Source of the DNA: DATBAK01 sp036787815 | GTDB lineage: Bacteria > Actinomycetota > Acidimicrobiia > IMCC26256 > PALSA-610 | Length of the DNA: 7,506 bases | Assembly (NCBI GenBank): GCA_036787815.1 | Contig: DAIQOP010000191.1 | Span: 1-7,506, forward strand | Reading direction: 5' to 3' | Notes under the pieces: model-generated | Told to the model about the DNA's origin: nothing | Database searches by the model: none | The model's input: only the letters and a program-made list of their open reading frames with translations | Part shown: one piece after another, positions 1 through 6,990 of the stretch | Position numbering within the stretch: the first letter of the stretch is position 1 | How the letters are laid out: each line of letters starts with the position of its first letter | Translations under genes and position numbers: made by a program

Positions 1-403
1 GGCGTTGCGCAGCGAGCGCGTCGTGCCGCCGCCGCCGTCGACGAACCCGCCGCAGTGGGTCGTTGCACAGCAGAGCGCCGCGGCGCAGCACACGTCGTGC
101 CAGGTGCCCCACGGCGCCGCGCTGTACGACCACCTCGCGGCGCAGCAGGCGGCGGCCCGAGCCGCACAGAAGGCCGCGCAGGACGCGGCCACGAAGGCCG
201 TCAAGGACCGCGCGCACAAGGGCGCGAAGGCGAAGTCGCACACGGCCGTGACGACCGGCGCCAACGGCACGGCCACACCACCGCGTTCCGGGACGAGCAC
301 CTCGACCCCGCCCGCCAACGGCCGCGTCGGCCCGCCCACGAGCGGGGGAGCGGCGGCGGGGGCCGGTACAGTGGCCCCGACGACCACCGCTCCGAACGGC
401 TAA
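1..403 (+). CDS. ftsI: 3' end of probable FtsI (septal penicillin-binding protein), low-complexity C-terminal tail
   Basis: Only the last 133 codons are present; the reading frame enters at base 2 and ends at TAA 401-403. The first visible residues, ALRSERVVPPP, resemble the end of the transpeptidase domain of actinobacterial FtsI/PBP2b-type proteins, which often finish with F-A-L-R-x-x-x-V-P-P. The position directly before murE is where ftsI sits in dcw clusters. The rest is not domain-like. Residues 22-30 of the visible part are Ala/Gln-rich, 45-80 are Ala/Lys/Arg/Gln-rich and could form a basic helix, and 81-133 are Thr/Pro/Gly/Ser-rich and probably disordered. There is one Cys, in TSCQVPHG (residues 31-38). 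FtsI would be a single-pass membrane protein that crosslinks septal peptidoglycan together with FtsW. No catalytic motif (SxxK, SxN, KTG) lies inside the window, so the name rests on context and the short match at the left edge; another membrane or secreted protein cannot be excluded. Confidence 0.6.
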   Translation, partial: ALRSERVVPPPPSTNPPQWVVAQQSAAAQHTSCQVPHGAALYDHLAAQQAAARAAQKAAQDAATKAVKDRAHKGAKAKSHTAVTTGANGTATPPRSGTSTSTPPANGRVGPPTSGGAAAGAGTVAPTTTAPNG

Positions 404-408
404 GGGGG
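402..408 (+). promoter_or_regulatory. Ribosome binding site of murE
   Basis: The bases AAGGGGG pair with the 3' end of 16S rRNA (one G-U wobble against the AAGGAGG consensus) and stand 4 bases before GTG 413. The site overlaps the stop codon of the upstream gene (TAA 401-403), so murE is probably translated by ribosomes finishing that gene. It is the main reason for choosing GTG 413 as the start. Confidence 0.6.
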
Positions 409-412
409 GCCC

Positions 413-1909
413 GTGCTGTTGCACGACCTCCTCGAAGGCCTCGACCTCGAAGGTGTGGACGTGGTCGAGCTCCGGGGCGATCCCGAGCTCGAGATCCGTG
501 CCATCGTGCACGACAGTCGTCAGGTCGACGAGGGCGCCTTGTTCTGTTGCATCCCGGGGAAGACGACCGACGGCCACGACCACGCGGGCGCGGCCGAACG
601 GGCCGGCGCGGTGGCGTTCCTCGTCGAGCACTTCGTCGACGTCGTCGGCGCGCAGGTACGCGTCCCGTCGGTGCGAGCGGCGATCGGTCCGATCGCATCA
701 CGGTTCTTCGGCGATCCGTCGCACACGATGTCGGTGCTCGGCGTCACCGGCACGAACGGCAAGACCACCACCTGTTACTTCCTCGAGGCGATCGCGGTCG
801 CGGCCGGCCGCAGCGTCGGAGTGATCGGCACCGTCGAGACCCGGTACGCGGAGCTCCGCGAAGGGCTGCGCCACACGACACCCGAGGCGACCGAGCTGCA
901 GGCGCTGCTCGCGCGCATGCGCGACGCCGATGTCGAGACCGTCGCGATGGAAGTCTCGTCGCACGCGCTCGACCAGCACCGGGTCGACGGCACGCGCTTC
1001 GCCGTCGCGTGCTTCACCAATCTCTCGCAGGATCACCTCGACTATCACGGCACGATCGACGCGTACGTCGCGGCGAAGGCGCGCCTGTTCACGCCGAGGT
1101 TCACCACGCGCGCGGCGGTGAACGTCACCACCGCGATCGGTCGCACGATTGCCGCGAACGCGATCGAGCTCGGACTCGAAGTGTTGACCTTCGCCGTCGC
1201 CGATCCCGACACCGCGGTCGCGGCCGACGTGAGCGCCGCCGCGATCGAGGCCGAGCCGCACGGCACGCGCTTTCGCATCACCGACGGCCGCAGCGGGCGC
1301 GCGCTCGACGTGCGGATCTCGCTGCCCGGGCGCTTCAACGTCGAGAACGCGCTCGCTGCCGCGACGACGGCGCTCCTGGCCGGCACGGAGCTCGAGGCCG
1401 TCGCCGCGGGCCTCTCGGTTCCGCTCGTGGTGCCGGGCCGGATGGAGCGGGTCGACAACGACCGCGGCCTCGAGGTGCTCGTCGACTACGCGCACACTCC
1501 GGAGGCGTTGGAGCAGGCGCTCGCCGCGGCGCGCTCGATCGCGGCGCCCAGCGGACGGGTGATCGTGGTCTTCGGCTGCGGTGGCGACCGTGATCGCGAC
1601 AAGCGTCCGAAGATGGGCGCGGTCACGCGCGTCGCCGACCTCGCGGTGCTCACCTCCGACAACCCGCGTTCCGAAGACGCCGCCGCGATCGCCGCCGACG
1701 TGATCGCGGGCGTGTCGGATCCGCGGCTCGTCGTCGAGCTCGATCGCCGGGCCGCCATCCGCGACGCGCTCGCCGTCGCGCGACCCGGAGACGTCGTCCT
1801 GATCGCCGGTAAGGGTCACGAGCAGGGGCAGACCTCGGCAGGTGTCACGGTGCCCTTCGACGATCGCACGGTCGCGCGCGAAGAGCTCGAGGCGCTCCGA
1901 TGCGCCTGA
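413..1909 (+). CDS. murE: UDP-MurNAc-tripeptide ligase MurE, probably meso-diaminopimelate-adding
   Basis: Cytoplasmic Mur ligase that uses ATP to add the third residue of the stem peptide to UDP-MurNAc-L-Ala-D-Glu. The protein has 498 residues, normal for the family. The N-terminal UDP-substrate domain (about 1-105) includes the HDSRQV segment (33-38) and LFCCIPG (43-49). The central ATPase domain has the P-loop GTNGKTTT (113-120), E180 in the MEVSSHALDQHR stretch, FTNLSQDHLDYHG (201-213) and K222, which aligns with the carbamylated lysine of the family. The C-terminal domain (from about 342) has VDYAHTPEAL (357-366), GCGGDRDRDKRP (388-399), DNPR (416-419) and GKGHE (466-470). DNPR and the Glu of GKGHE are the recognition features of meso-DAP enzymes; lysine-adding forms differ there. 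This fits an A1-gamma peptidoglycan, an inference from sequence. The GTG start has a good ribosome binding site. The 3' end overlaps murF by 10 bases. No truncation or frameshift is seen. Confidence 0.97.
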   Translation: MLLHDLLEGLDLEGVDVVELRGDPELEIRAIVHDSRQVDEGALFCCIPGKTTDGHDHAGAAERAGAVAFLVEHFVDVVGAQVRVPSVRAAIGPIASRFFGDPSHTMSVLGVTGTNGKTTTCYFLEAIAVAAGRSVGVIGTVETRYAELREGLRHTTPEATELQALLARMRDADVETVAMEVSSHALDQHRVDGTRFAVACFTNLSQDHLDYHGTIDAYVAAKARLFTPRFTTRAAVNVTTAIGRTIAANAIELGLEVLTFAVADPDTAVAADVSAAAIEAEPHGTRFRITDGRSGRALDVRISLPGRFNVENALAAATTALLAGTELEAVAAGLSVPLVVPGRMERVDNDRGLEVLVDYAHTPEALEQALAAARSIAAPSGRVIVVFGCGGDRDRDKRPKMGAVTRVADLAVLTSDNPRSEDAAAIAADVIAGVSDPRLVVELDRRAAIRDALAVARPGDVVLIAGKGHEQGQTSAGVTVPFDDRTVAREELEALRCA

Positions 1910-3339
1910 CCGCGGCCGACGTCGCCAACGCGGCCGGCGGCGAGCTGGTCGCCGGTGATCCGGGCACCGTCTTCGCGAGGTTCACGAACGACTCACGCGC
2001 GTTGGAGTTGTTCGACACCGCCGAACCCGGCTCGAGCCCCGAAGCCTGCTTCGTCGCGTTGCGCGACCGGCGCGACGGTCACGACTTCCTCGACGCCGCG
2101 TTCGCGGCGGGCGCGGTCGGCGCGGTCGTGAGCCGGGTGCCCGACGGGATGGTGCACGCGCACGGCCGGGCGATCGTCCGGGTCGACGATCCGGCGCGCG
2201 CGCTCATGGCCATCGCGACCTCGGCGCGAGCGCGCCTCGACGGTCTCCAGGTCGTCGCCATCACCGGCTCGACGGGCAAGACGTCGACCAAAGATCTCGC
2301 CGCGGCGGCGATCGGCGCCGGCCGCGTCGTGCACGCGAACCCCGAGTCGTTCAACAACGAGATCGGGCTTCCCCTCACCGTGCTCGGCGCCGACCCGCTC
2401 ACCGAGGTGCTCGTCACCGAGATGGGCGCCCGGTTCAAGGGCAACATCGCCGAGCTGTGCGCGATCGCGCGGCCGTCGATCGGGGTCGTCACCAACATCG
2501 GGCTCGCGCACGCCGAGCACCTCGGCGGCCCGGACGGCGTGCTCGCCGTGAAGGGTGAGCTGTTGGAGGCCCTGCCCCGCAACGGCGTCGCGGTGGTCGA
2601 CGGCGACGACCAGGTCACTCCACGGCTCGTCGCACGCAGCAGCGCGCCCGTGCTGCGGTGCGGGAGCGGCCCCGGCGTCGACGTGCGGCTCACGCGTTGC
2701 GAGCTCGACGATCAGCTGCGCGCCTCGATCGTGGTGCGCACGCCCTGGGGTCCGGTCGCGACGAAGCTCGGGGTGCGCGGCCAGCATCAGGCGACCAACG
2801 CCCTCTTCGCGATCGCGGTCGCGGGTTGGCTCGGCGTGGCTCCCGAGGTCGTCAGCGCCGGTCTCGCCGGCGCGACCGGATCGCGGTGGCGCCTCGAGCT
2901 CGAGCGCCGCGCCGACGGCCTCGCGGTGCTGAACGATGTGTACAACGCCAACCCCACCTCGATGGCCGCCGCGCTGCGCGCGCTCGCTGCGCTCACCGCG
3001 ACGGGCCGAAGGATCGCAGTGCTCGGAGAGATGCGCGAGCTGGGGGAGCACTCACGCGACGCGCATGCCGCGGTCGGTGAGCTCGCGGGCCGGCTCGGGA
3101 TCGACGTGGTCGTCGGGGTGGGCGCCGGAGGCGCGGAGATCAGCGCCGCCGCGACCTCGGTTCCGACCCGTCTCGACACCGCGGATGCGGCGGAGGCGCT
3201 CGTGGCCGTCCGCTCCCTCGTGCATGCCGGTGACGTCGTGCTCCTGAAAGGGAGCCGCGCCGTCGGGCTCGAGCTCGTGGCCCACGGCCTGCTCGCGCCC
3301 GACCAGCTGTGCGGCGAGAGTGCCGGGGGCCGCCCGTGA
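1900..3339 (+). CDS. murF: UDP-MurNAc-tripeptide:D-alanyl-D-alanine ligase MurF
   Basis: Cytoplasmic Mur ligase that joins D-Ala-D-Ala to the UDP-MurNAc-tripeptide made by MurE, using ATP, and so completes the soluble pentapeptide precursor. It has 479 residues, within the family range. The N-terminal substrate domain (about 1-115) contains TNDSRAL (29-35) and CFVALRDRRDGHDF (50-63). The ATPase domain has the P-loop GSTGKTST (123-130), the MurF hallmark FNNEIGLPLT (151-160), EMGARFKGNI (174-183), TNIGLAHAEHLG (198-209) and K218 in the VKGEL motif, the expected carbamylated lysine. GQHQATNALFAIA (294-306) marks the domain junction. The C-terminal domain has SRWRLE (328-333), NDVYNANPTSM (345-355), LGEMRELGEHS (375-385) and KGSRAVGLE (450-458). 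ATG 1900 lies inside the last codons of murE, with GAGG at 1889-1892 as a modest ribosome binding site, which points to translational coupling. The stop overlaps the mraY start in a GTGA unit. Confidence 0.97.
   Translation: MRLTAADVANAAGGELVAGDPGTVFARFTNDSRALELFDTAEPGSSPEACFVALRDRRDGHDFLDAAFAAGAVGAVVSRVPDGMVHAHGRAIVRVDDPARALMAIATSARARLDGLQVVAITGSTGKTSTKDLAAAAIGAGRVVHANPESFNNEIGLPLTVLGADPLTEVLVTEMGARFKGNIAELCAIARPSIGVVTNIGLAHAEHLGGPDGVLAVKGELLEALPRNGVAVVDGDDQVTPRLVARSSAPVLRCGSGPGVDVRLTRCELDDQLRASIVVRTPWGPVATKLGVRGQHQATNALFAIAVAGWLGVAPEVVSAGLAGATGSRWRLELERRADGLAVLNDVYNANPTSMAAALRALAALTATGRRIAVLGEMRELGEHSRDAHAAVGELAGRLGIDVVVGVGAGGAEISAAATSVPTRLDTADAAEALVAVRSLVHAGDVVLLKGSRAVGLELVAHGLLAPDQLCGESAGGRP
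3325..3329 (+). promoter_or_regulatory. Probable ribosome binding site of mraY
   Basis: Five G bases stand 6 bases before GTG 3336, whose last two bases begin the murF stop (GTGA). This supports GTG 3336 over the upstream in-frame GTG 3309 and the downstream ATG 3345. In such GC-rich DNA a G run is weak evidence alone. Confidence 0.4.
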
Positions 3340-4385
3340 TCGCGATGTTCCTCGCCGTCGCCGCGTCGTTCGTGACGACGGTGCTGACGACGCCCGTGCT
3401 CATCCGTGCCCTGCGGGCGCGCCATATCGGTCAACAGATCCGGGACGACGGCCCGATCCCGCATCCCCACATCGCGAAGGTGGGCACCCCGACCATGGGT
3501 GGATTCACCATCGTCGGCGGCGCCGTCGTCGGCTACTTCGCCGCGCACCTGCACCGCACGGCCGACATCAAGTACGCGCGATCGGGCGTGCTCCTGCTGG
3601 CGGGGATCGTCGGATTCGGCGTCGTCGGGTTCATCGACGACTACCTCGGCATCCGCAAGCAGCGCAACCTCGGTCTCCGCAAGCGCGGCAAGCTCGCCGG
3701 GCAGATCATCGTCGCGAGCGGGTTCGCGTTGCTCGCGCTGCACTGGGTGCACGTCTCGACGCACCTGTCGTTCGCGCGCGACATCCGCTACGACCTCGGT
3801 TCGCCGCTGTGGTTCGTGTGGGCCGTGCTCGTGATCCTCGGTACCACCAACGGGGTCAATCTCACCGACGGTCTCGACGGGCTGGCGGCCGGCGCGTCTA
3901 TGTTCGTGTTCGCCGTCTTCACGATCATCGCGTTCTGGCAGTTCCGCCACCTGTCGATCTACCACGTGCCCGGTGCGCAGGCGCTCGACATGGCCACCGT
4001 CTCCGCGGCGATGCTCGGCGCGTGCGCAGGCTTCCTGTGGTGGAACGCGGCGCCCGCGCAGATCATCATGGGCGATACGGGCTCCATGGCGATCGGGGCC
4101 GCGGTCTCCGGCCTCGCGCTGCTCACGCGCACGCATCTCTTGTTGCCGATCCTCGGCGGCCTCTACATGGTCGAGACGCTGTCGGTCATCGTGCAGGTGA
4201 TCTCGTTCCGGGGCTTCGGTCGCCGGGTACTGCGCATGTCGCCCATCCACCACCATTTCGAGGTCGGCGGCTGGCCGGAGTTCACGGTCACGGTGCGGTT
4301 CTGGCTCTTCGCGGGGCTGTGTGCTGCGATGGGCCTGGGTCTCTTCTACGCCGATTTCCTGCGGCTCCCGGGGGTGCACGAGTGA
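3336..4385 (+). CDS. mraY: Phospho-MurNAc-pentapeptide transferase MraY
   Basis: Integral membrane enzyme that transfers phospho-MurNAc-pentapeptide from UDP to undecaprenyl phosphate, forming lipid I on the cytoplasmic face. From GTG 3336 it has 349 residues, typical of the family. About ten hydrophobic segments are visible, roughly at 5-25, 52-71, 84-101, 121-137, 155-172, 181-201, 216-235, 248-263, 267-288 and 321-339. Family motifs occur in order: PHxxKxGTPTMGG (43-56), the Asp pair in FIDDYLG (99-105), NLTDGLDGLAAG (175-186), MGDTGSMAIG (245-254) with the metal-binding Asp at 247, and MSPIHHHFE (301-309) with the three-histidine motif. The segment before GDTG reads WWNAAPA, where many MraY proteins have FN-A-H/Y-P-A; this is a mild variant. 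The start overlaps the murF stop by 4 bases, and the 3' end overlaps murD by 4 bases. ATG 3345, three codons later, is an alternative start that removes nothing essential. Confidence 0.96.
   Translation: MIAMFLAVAASFVTTVLTTPVLIRALRARHIGQQIRDDGPIPHPHIAKVGTPTMGGFTIVGGAVVGYFAAHLHRTADIKYARSGVLLLAGIVGFGVVGFIDDYLGIRKQRNLGLRKRGKLAGQIIVASGFALLALHWVHVSTHLSFARDIRYDLGSPLWFVWAVLVILGTTNGVNLTDGLDGLAAGASMFVFAVFTIIAFWQFRHLSIYHVPGAQALDMATVSAAMLGACAGFLWWNAAPAQIIMGDTGSMAIGAAVSGLALLTRTHLLLPILGGLYMVETLSVIVQVISFRGFGRRVLRMSPIHHHFEVGGWPEFTVTVRFWLFAGLCAAMGLGLFYADFLRLPGVHE
4370..4374 (+). promoter_or_regulatory. Probable ribosome binding site of murD
   Basis: A GGGGG run stands 7 bases before GTG 4382, inside the end of mraY. 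Together with the GTGA overlap it fixes the murD start, although the same frame stays open far upstream through mraY because of the high GC content. Confidence 0.4.
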
Positions 4386-5779
4386 GCCATCCCGCGGTCG
4401 GCGGGGTGTCGCCGGTGCTCGTCGTGGGGTTGGCGAAGACGGGGGAGGAGACGACCGCCGTCCTGCGGGGCGAGGGCGTCGACGTCACCGTCGTCGAGGA
4501 GCATCCGGGTGGCGCGGAGCACGAACGGCGGGCCGATCTCGCGCGCGCCGCCGGAGCGTCCGTGCTCGAAGGCGGGCCGCCCGACGGCTGGGACCGGTTC
4601 GTCGGCGCGTTCTCGTTGCTCGTGCCGAGCCCCGGCGTGCCGCCGGGCCATCCCGCGCTCGTCGCGGCACGCGCGCACGGGGTGGCGATCCGGAGCGAGA
4701 TCGAGCTGGCCGCCGACCGCATCGAGGCACCGTTGATCGCGGTCACCGGCACCAACGGCAAGACCACGGTCACCTCGTTGATCGCCGCGATGCTCTGCGC
4801 GTCGGGCCTCCGGGCGATCGCGGCGGGCAACATCGGAACCCCGTTGATTCACTTCGCGGGCTCCGGGCCCCAGACGGGGATCGACATCGTCGTGGCCGAG
4901 GTCTCGTCGTTCCAGCTTCAATTCACCGAGCGATTCCGGCCCCGGATCGCGGTCTTGCTCGCCGTCGCCGACGACCATCTCGATTGGCACGGATCGTTCC
5001 GCGCGTACGCGGCCGCGAAGGCGAAGATCTTCGCCGCGCAGCAGGCCGACGACGTGTTGGTGTTCGACGGCGACGACCCGGTCGCGTCGTCGATGGTGTC
5101 GGCCGCCGCGTCGCGCCGTATCGCGGTGAGCCTCGATCCCGATCGTGACGGCGCGGCGCGTGTCGCCGCCGGGCGCCTGCTCGACCCGGCGGGGGAGGTG
5201 CTCGCCGACGTCTCGTCGCTCCCGCGCGCGCTCCCGCACGATCTCTCGAACTCGCTCGCGGCCGCGTGCGCCGCGCTCGCGGCCGGGGCGACCCGCTCCG
5301 GAATCCGTGACGCGCTCGCCGAGTTCCGCACCCTCCCCCACCGGGTCGCGCTGGTCGGCGAAGCTAGAGGGGTGAAGTACTACGACGACTCGAAGGCGAC
5401 GAACCCGCACGCCTCCGCGCACGCGATCGAGGGCTTCGATTCGGTCGTTCTGCTTGCCGGCGGCCGGAACAAGGATCTCGATCTCGGCGTGCTCGCGAGC
5501 GAGGTCGAACGGATCCGGGCCGTCGTCGCGTTCGGCGAAGCCGCGGCCGAGGTCGAGAAGGCGTTCGCGGGGAAGCGGCCGGTCGTCCGGGCCGATTCGA
5601 TGAGAGCGGTCGTGCGTGCCGGCGCGGAGCAGGCGCGTCCCGGCGACGTCGTGCTGCTCTCCCCGGCGTGCGCGTCGTGGGACTGGTACGCGGGCGGGTA
5701 CGAAGCGCGCGGCGACGACTTCGCCACCGAGGTCGCGCTGCTCGTCGCGGAGTACGCCGAGACCGGGGAGACCCGCTGA
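4382..5779 (+). CDS. murD: UDP-MurNAc-L-alanine:D-glutamate ligase MurD
   Basis: Cytoplasmic Mur ligase that adds D-Glu to UDP-MurNAc-L-Ala with ATP, the step before MurE. From GTG 4382 it has 465 residues, normal for the family. The N-terminal Rossmann-like domain opens with VLVVGLAKTGEET (12-24), the UDP-binding loop, and has VPSPGVPPGHP (81-91). The ATPase domain has the P-loop GTNGKTT (123-129), GNIGTP (149-154), EVSSFQLQ (173-180), DDHLDWHGS (197-205) and K213, the likely carbamylated lysine. PHDLSNSLAA (285-294) marks the last domain, followed by DDSKATNPHA (335-344), GGRNKDLD (360-367) and LLSPACASWDWY (425-436). Three places differ from common MurD sequence: GLAKTG instead of GLGxSG/GLGLTG, VADDHLD instead of N-x-x-x-DHLD, and HDLSN where HNxxN is usual. 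The catalytic frame is intact, so it should be active. It is linked by a 4-base overlap to mraY and a 1-base overlap (TGATG) to ftsW. Confidence 0.96.
   Translation: MSHPAVGGVSPVLVVGLAKTGEETTAVLRGEGVDVTVVEEHPGGAEHERRADLARAAGASVLEGGPPDGWDRFVGAFSLLVPSPGVPPGHPALVAARAHGVAIRSEIELAADRIEAPLIAVTGTNGKTTVTSLIAAMLCASGLRAIAAGNIGTPLIHFAGSGPQTGIDIVVAEVSSFQLQFTERFRPRIAVLLAVADDHLDWHGSFRAYAAAKAKIFAAQQADDVLVFDGDDPVASSMVSAAASRRIAVSLDPDRDGAARVAAGRLLDPAGEVLADVSSLPRALPHDLSNSLAAACAALAAGATRSGIRDALAEFRTLPHRVALVGEARGVKYYDDSKATNPHASAHAIEGFDSVVLLAGGRNKDLDLGVLASEVERIRAVVAFGEAAAEVEKAFAGKRPVVRADSMRAVVRAGAEQARPGDVVLLSPACASWDWYAGGYEARGDDFATEVALLVAEYAETGETR
5765..5770 (+). promoter_or_regulatory. Ribosome binding site of ftsW
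   Basis: GGGGAG lies in the last codons of murD, 8 bases before ATG 5779. It supports ATG 5779 over the upstream in-frame ATG at 5668, which would put about 37 extra residues, encoded by murD in another frame, on the protein. Confidence 0.55.
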
Positions 5780-6990
5780 TGGCGTTCATCGACGGAGCGA
5801 TCCCGTGGCGCCGTCCGGTGCCGGGCCGGGCCGCATTCGACGCGGTGCGGCGGCGCGTCGGTGAACGCACGGTCACGAGCACCACCACACTGTCGTGGGT
5901 CATCGTCGCGCTCGTCGTCGTGCTCAACCTCATCGGTCTGGTGATGATCCTCTCGGCGTCGTCGGTCCAGGCGCTCACGAACTACGGGTCGGCGTGGTAC
6001 GTGTTCGAGCGCCAGTTCGCCTGGGCGATCATCGGCGCCGTCGGCTTCTTCGTGTCGTCGCGCCTCGATTACCGGATCTGGCAACGGCACTCACGCCTGC
6101 TGCTCGCGCTCGGCTTCCTCGGGCTCTTCGTCGTGCTCGTCCCGGGCATCGGCGTACAGGTCGAGGGCGCGCGCCGGTGGATCGGCATGGGTGCCGTCGG
6201 GTTCCAACCCAGCGAGCTCGCCAAGGTCGTGCTGCTCGTGTTCACCGCCGACGTGCTCACGCGCCGGGCCGAGCTCGTGCACGACACCCGGGCGACCGTC
6301 GTGCCGGTGATCGCGGTGCTCGGCATCTTCGCGGCGCTGGTGATGGCCGAACCCGACCTCGCCACGAGCATCGAGCTCGGCTTCATCGTGGTGTCCGTGC
6401 TGATCGTCGCGGGAGTCCCCGGCCGCGCGCTCGCCAAGGTCTTCGGCGGCGCGGCGGCGGTCACCGGGATCCTCGCGCTGGTCGAGCCCTACCGCCGGCA
6501 GCGCATGCTCACGTTCCTGCATCCGTGGCACGACGTCGCGAACAAGGGGTACCAGATCTCGCAGTCGCTCATCGCGCTCGGCAGCGGGGGAGCGACCGGC
6601 GCCGGGCTCGGGAACGGCCGGGCGAAGTGGCAGTTCCTCCCTGCGGCGCAGACCGACTTCATCTTCGCGATCATCGGCGAGGAGCTCGGCCTGTTCGGCA
6701 CGCTCATGATCGTCGGCCTGTTCGCGGTGTTCGCGGTGGCCGGCTACCGGGTCGCGATGCGCGCACCCGATCGCTTCGGTGCGCTCCTCGCGGCCGGTGT
6801 CACGACCTGGGTGGTCGGCGCGGCGGTGCTCAACATCGGCATGGTCACCTCCGTGCTCCCCGTGTCCGGTGTGCCACTCCCGTTCCTGTCGGCCGGAGGC
6901 TCGTCGCTGGTGATCCTCATGGTCGCGGCCGGCATCCTCGTCAACGTCGCCCGTCGCTGCGAGGAACGCGGCGCGGCACGACCCGCGTGA
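5779..6990 (+). CDS. ftsW: FtsW, SEDS-family septal peptidoglycan polymerase
   Basis: Polytopic membrane protein of the SEDS family (FtsW/RodA/SpoVE), a glycosyltransferase that polymerises lipid II at the septum together with FtsI. It has 403 residues, with an Arg-rich cytoplasmic N-terminus of about 36 residues and roughly ten membrane segments starting near residue 38. Family motifs are LIGLVMILSASSV (51-63), GARRWI (130-135), QPSELAKVVLL (143-153), EPDLATS (191-197), HPWHDVANKGYQISQSLIA (248-266), GLGNG (276-280), QTDFIFAIIGEELG (291-304) and LPVSGVPLPFLSAGGSSL (360-377). D293 aligns with the essential Asp of the extracellular loop. Two variants stand out: QTDF where HTDF is usual, and LSAGGSS where LSYGGSS is usual. 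I call it FtsW, not RodA, because of its place between murD and murG. The N-terminal extension fits too, but RodA-like paralogues cannot be told apart by motif alone. It ends in GTGA, shared with the murG start. Confidence 0.94.
   Translation: MAFIDGAIPWRRPVPGRAAFDAVRRRVGERTVTSTTTLSWVIVALVVVLNLIGLVMILSASSVQALTNYGSAWYVFERQFAWAIIGAVGFFVSSRLDYRIWQRHSRLLLALGFLGLFVVLVPGIGVQVEGARRWIGMGAVGFQPSELAKVVLLVFTADVLTRRAELVHDTRATVVPVIAVLGIFAALVMAEPDLATSIELGFIVVSVLIVAGVPGRALAKVFGGAAAVTGILALVEPYRRQRMLTFLHPWHDVANKGYQISQSLIALGSGGATGAGLGNGRAKWQFLPAAQTDFIFAIIGEELGLFGTLMIVGLFAVFAVAGYRVAMRAPDRFGALLAAGVTTWVVGAAVLNIGMVTSVLPVSGVPLPFLSAGGSSLVILMVAAGILVNVARRCEERGAARPA

Noticed and set aside
373..411. GGCCCC at 373-378 pairing with GGGGCC at 406-411, which could hide the murE ribosome binding site
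   Set aside because: Only 6 bp with a 27-base loop; such pairs are frequent by chance in DNA this GC-rich.
743..768. Near-identical 26-base direct repeat shared with 4742-4767 (one mismatch)
   Set aside because: Both copies encode the VTGTNGKTT P-loop of the paralogous ligases MurE and MurD; explained by protein conservation plus strong codon bias.
55..1593. A long open frame on the + strand overlapping the end of the first gene and most of murE
   Set aside because: Its product is Arg/Gly-rich without any recognisable domain; it is a by-product of very high GC content in the frame next to murE.
3309..3335. Upstream GTG start for mraY
   Set aside because: It would add nine polar residues (MRRECRGPP) before the first membrane segment and has no better ribosome binding site than GTG 3336.
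2787..4379. A 530-codon open frame on the - strand across murF and mraY, and similar long antisense frames elsewhere
   Set aside because: Composition is Arg/Glu/Asp/His-rich as expected for the complement of GC-rich codons; no motif, no ribosome binding site, and the + strand genes there are certain.
3320..4381. Upstream extension of the murD frame through mraY
   Set aside because: The added residues are an Arg-rich shadow of mraY; the MurD fold starts just after GTG 4382, which has a GTGA overlap and a G-rich site.
5668..5778. Upstream start for ftsW at ATG 5668
   Set aside because: The region codes for the conserved MurD C-terminus in another frame, and ATG 5779 has a clear ribosome binding site.
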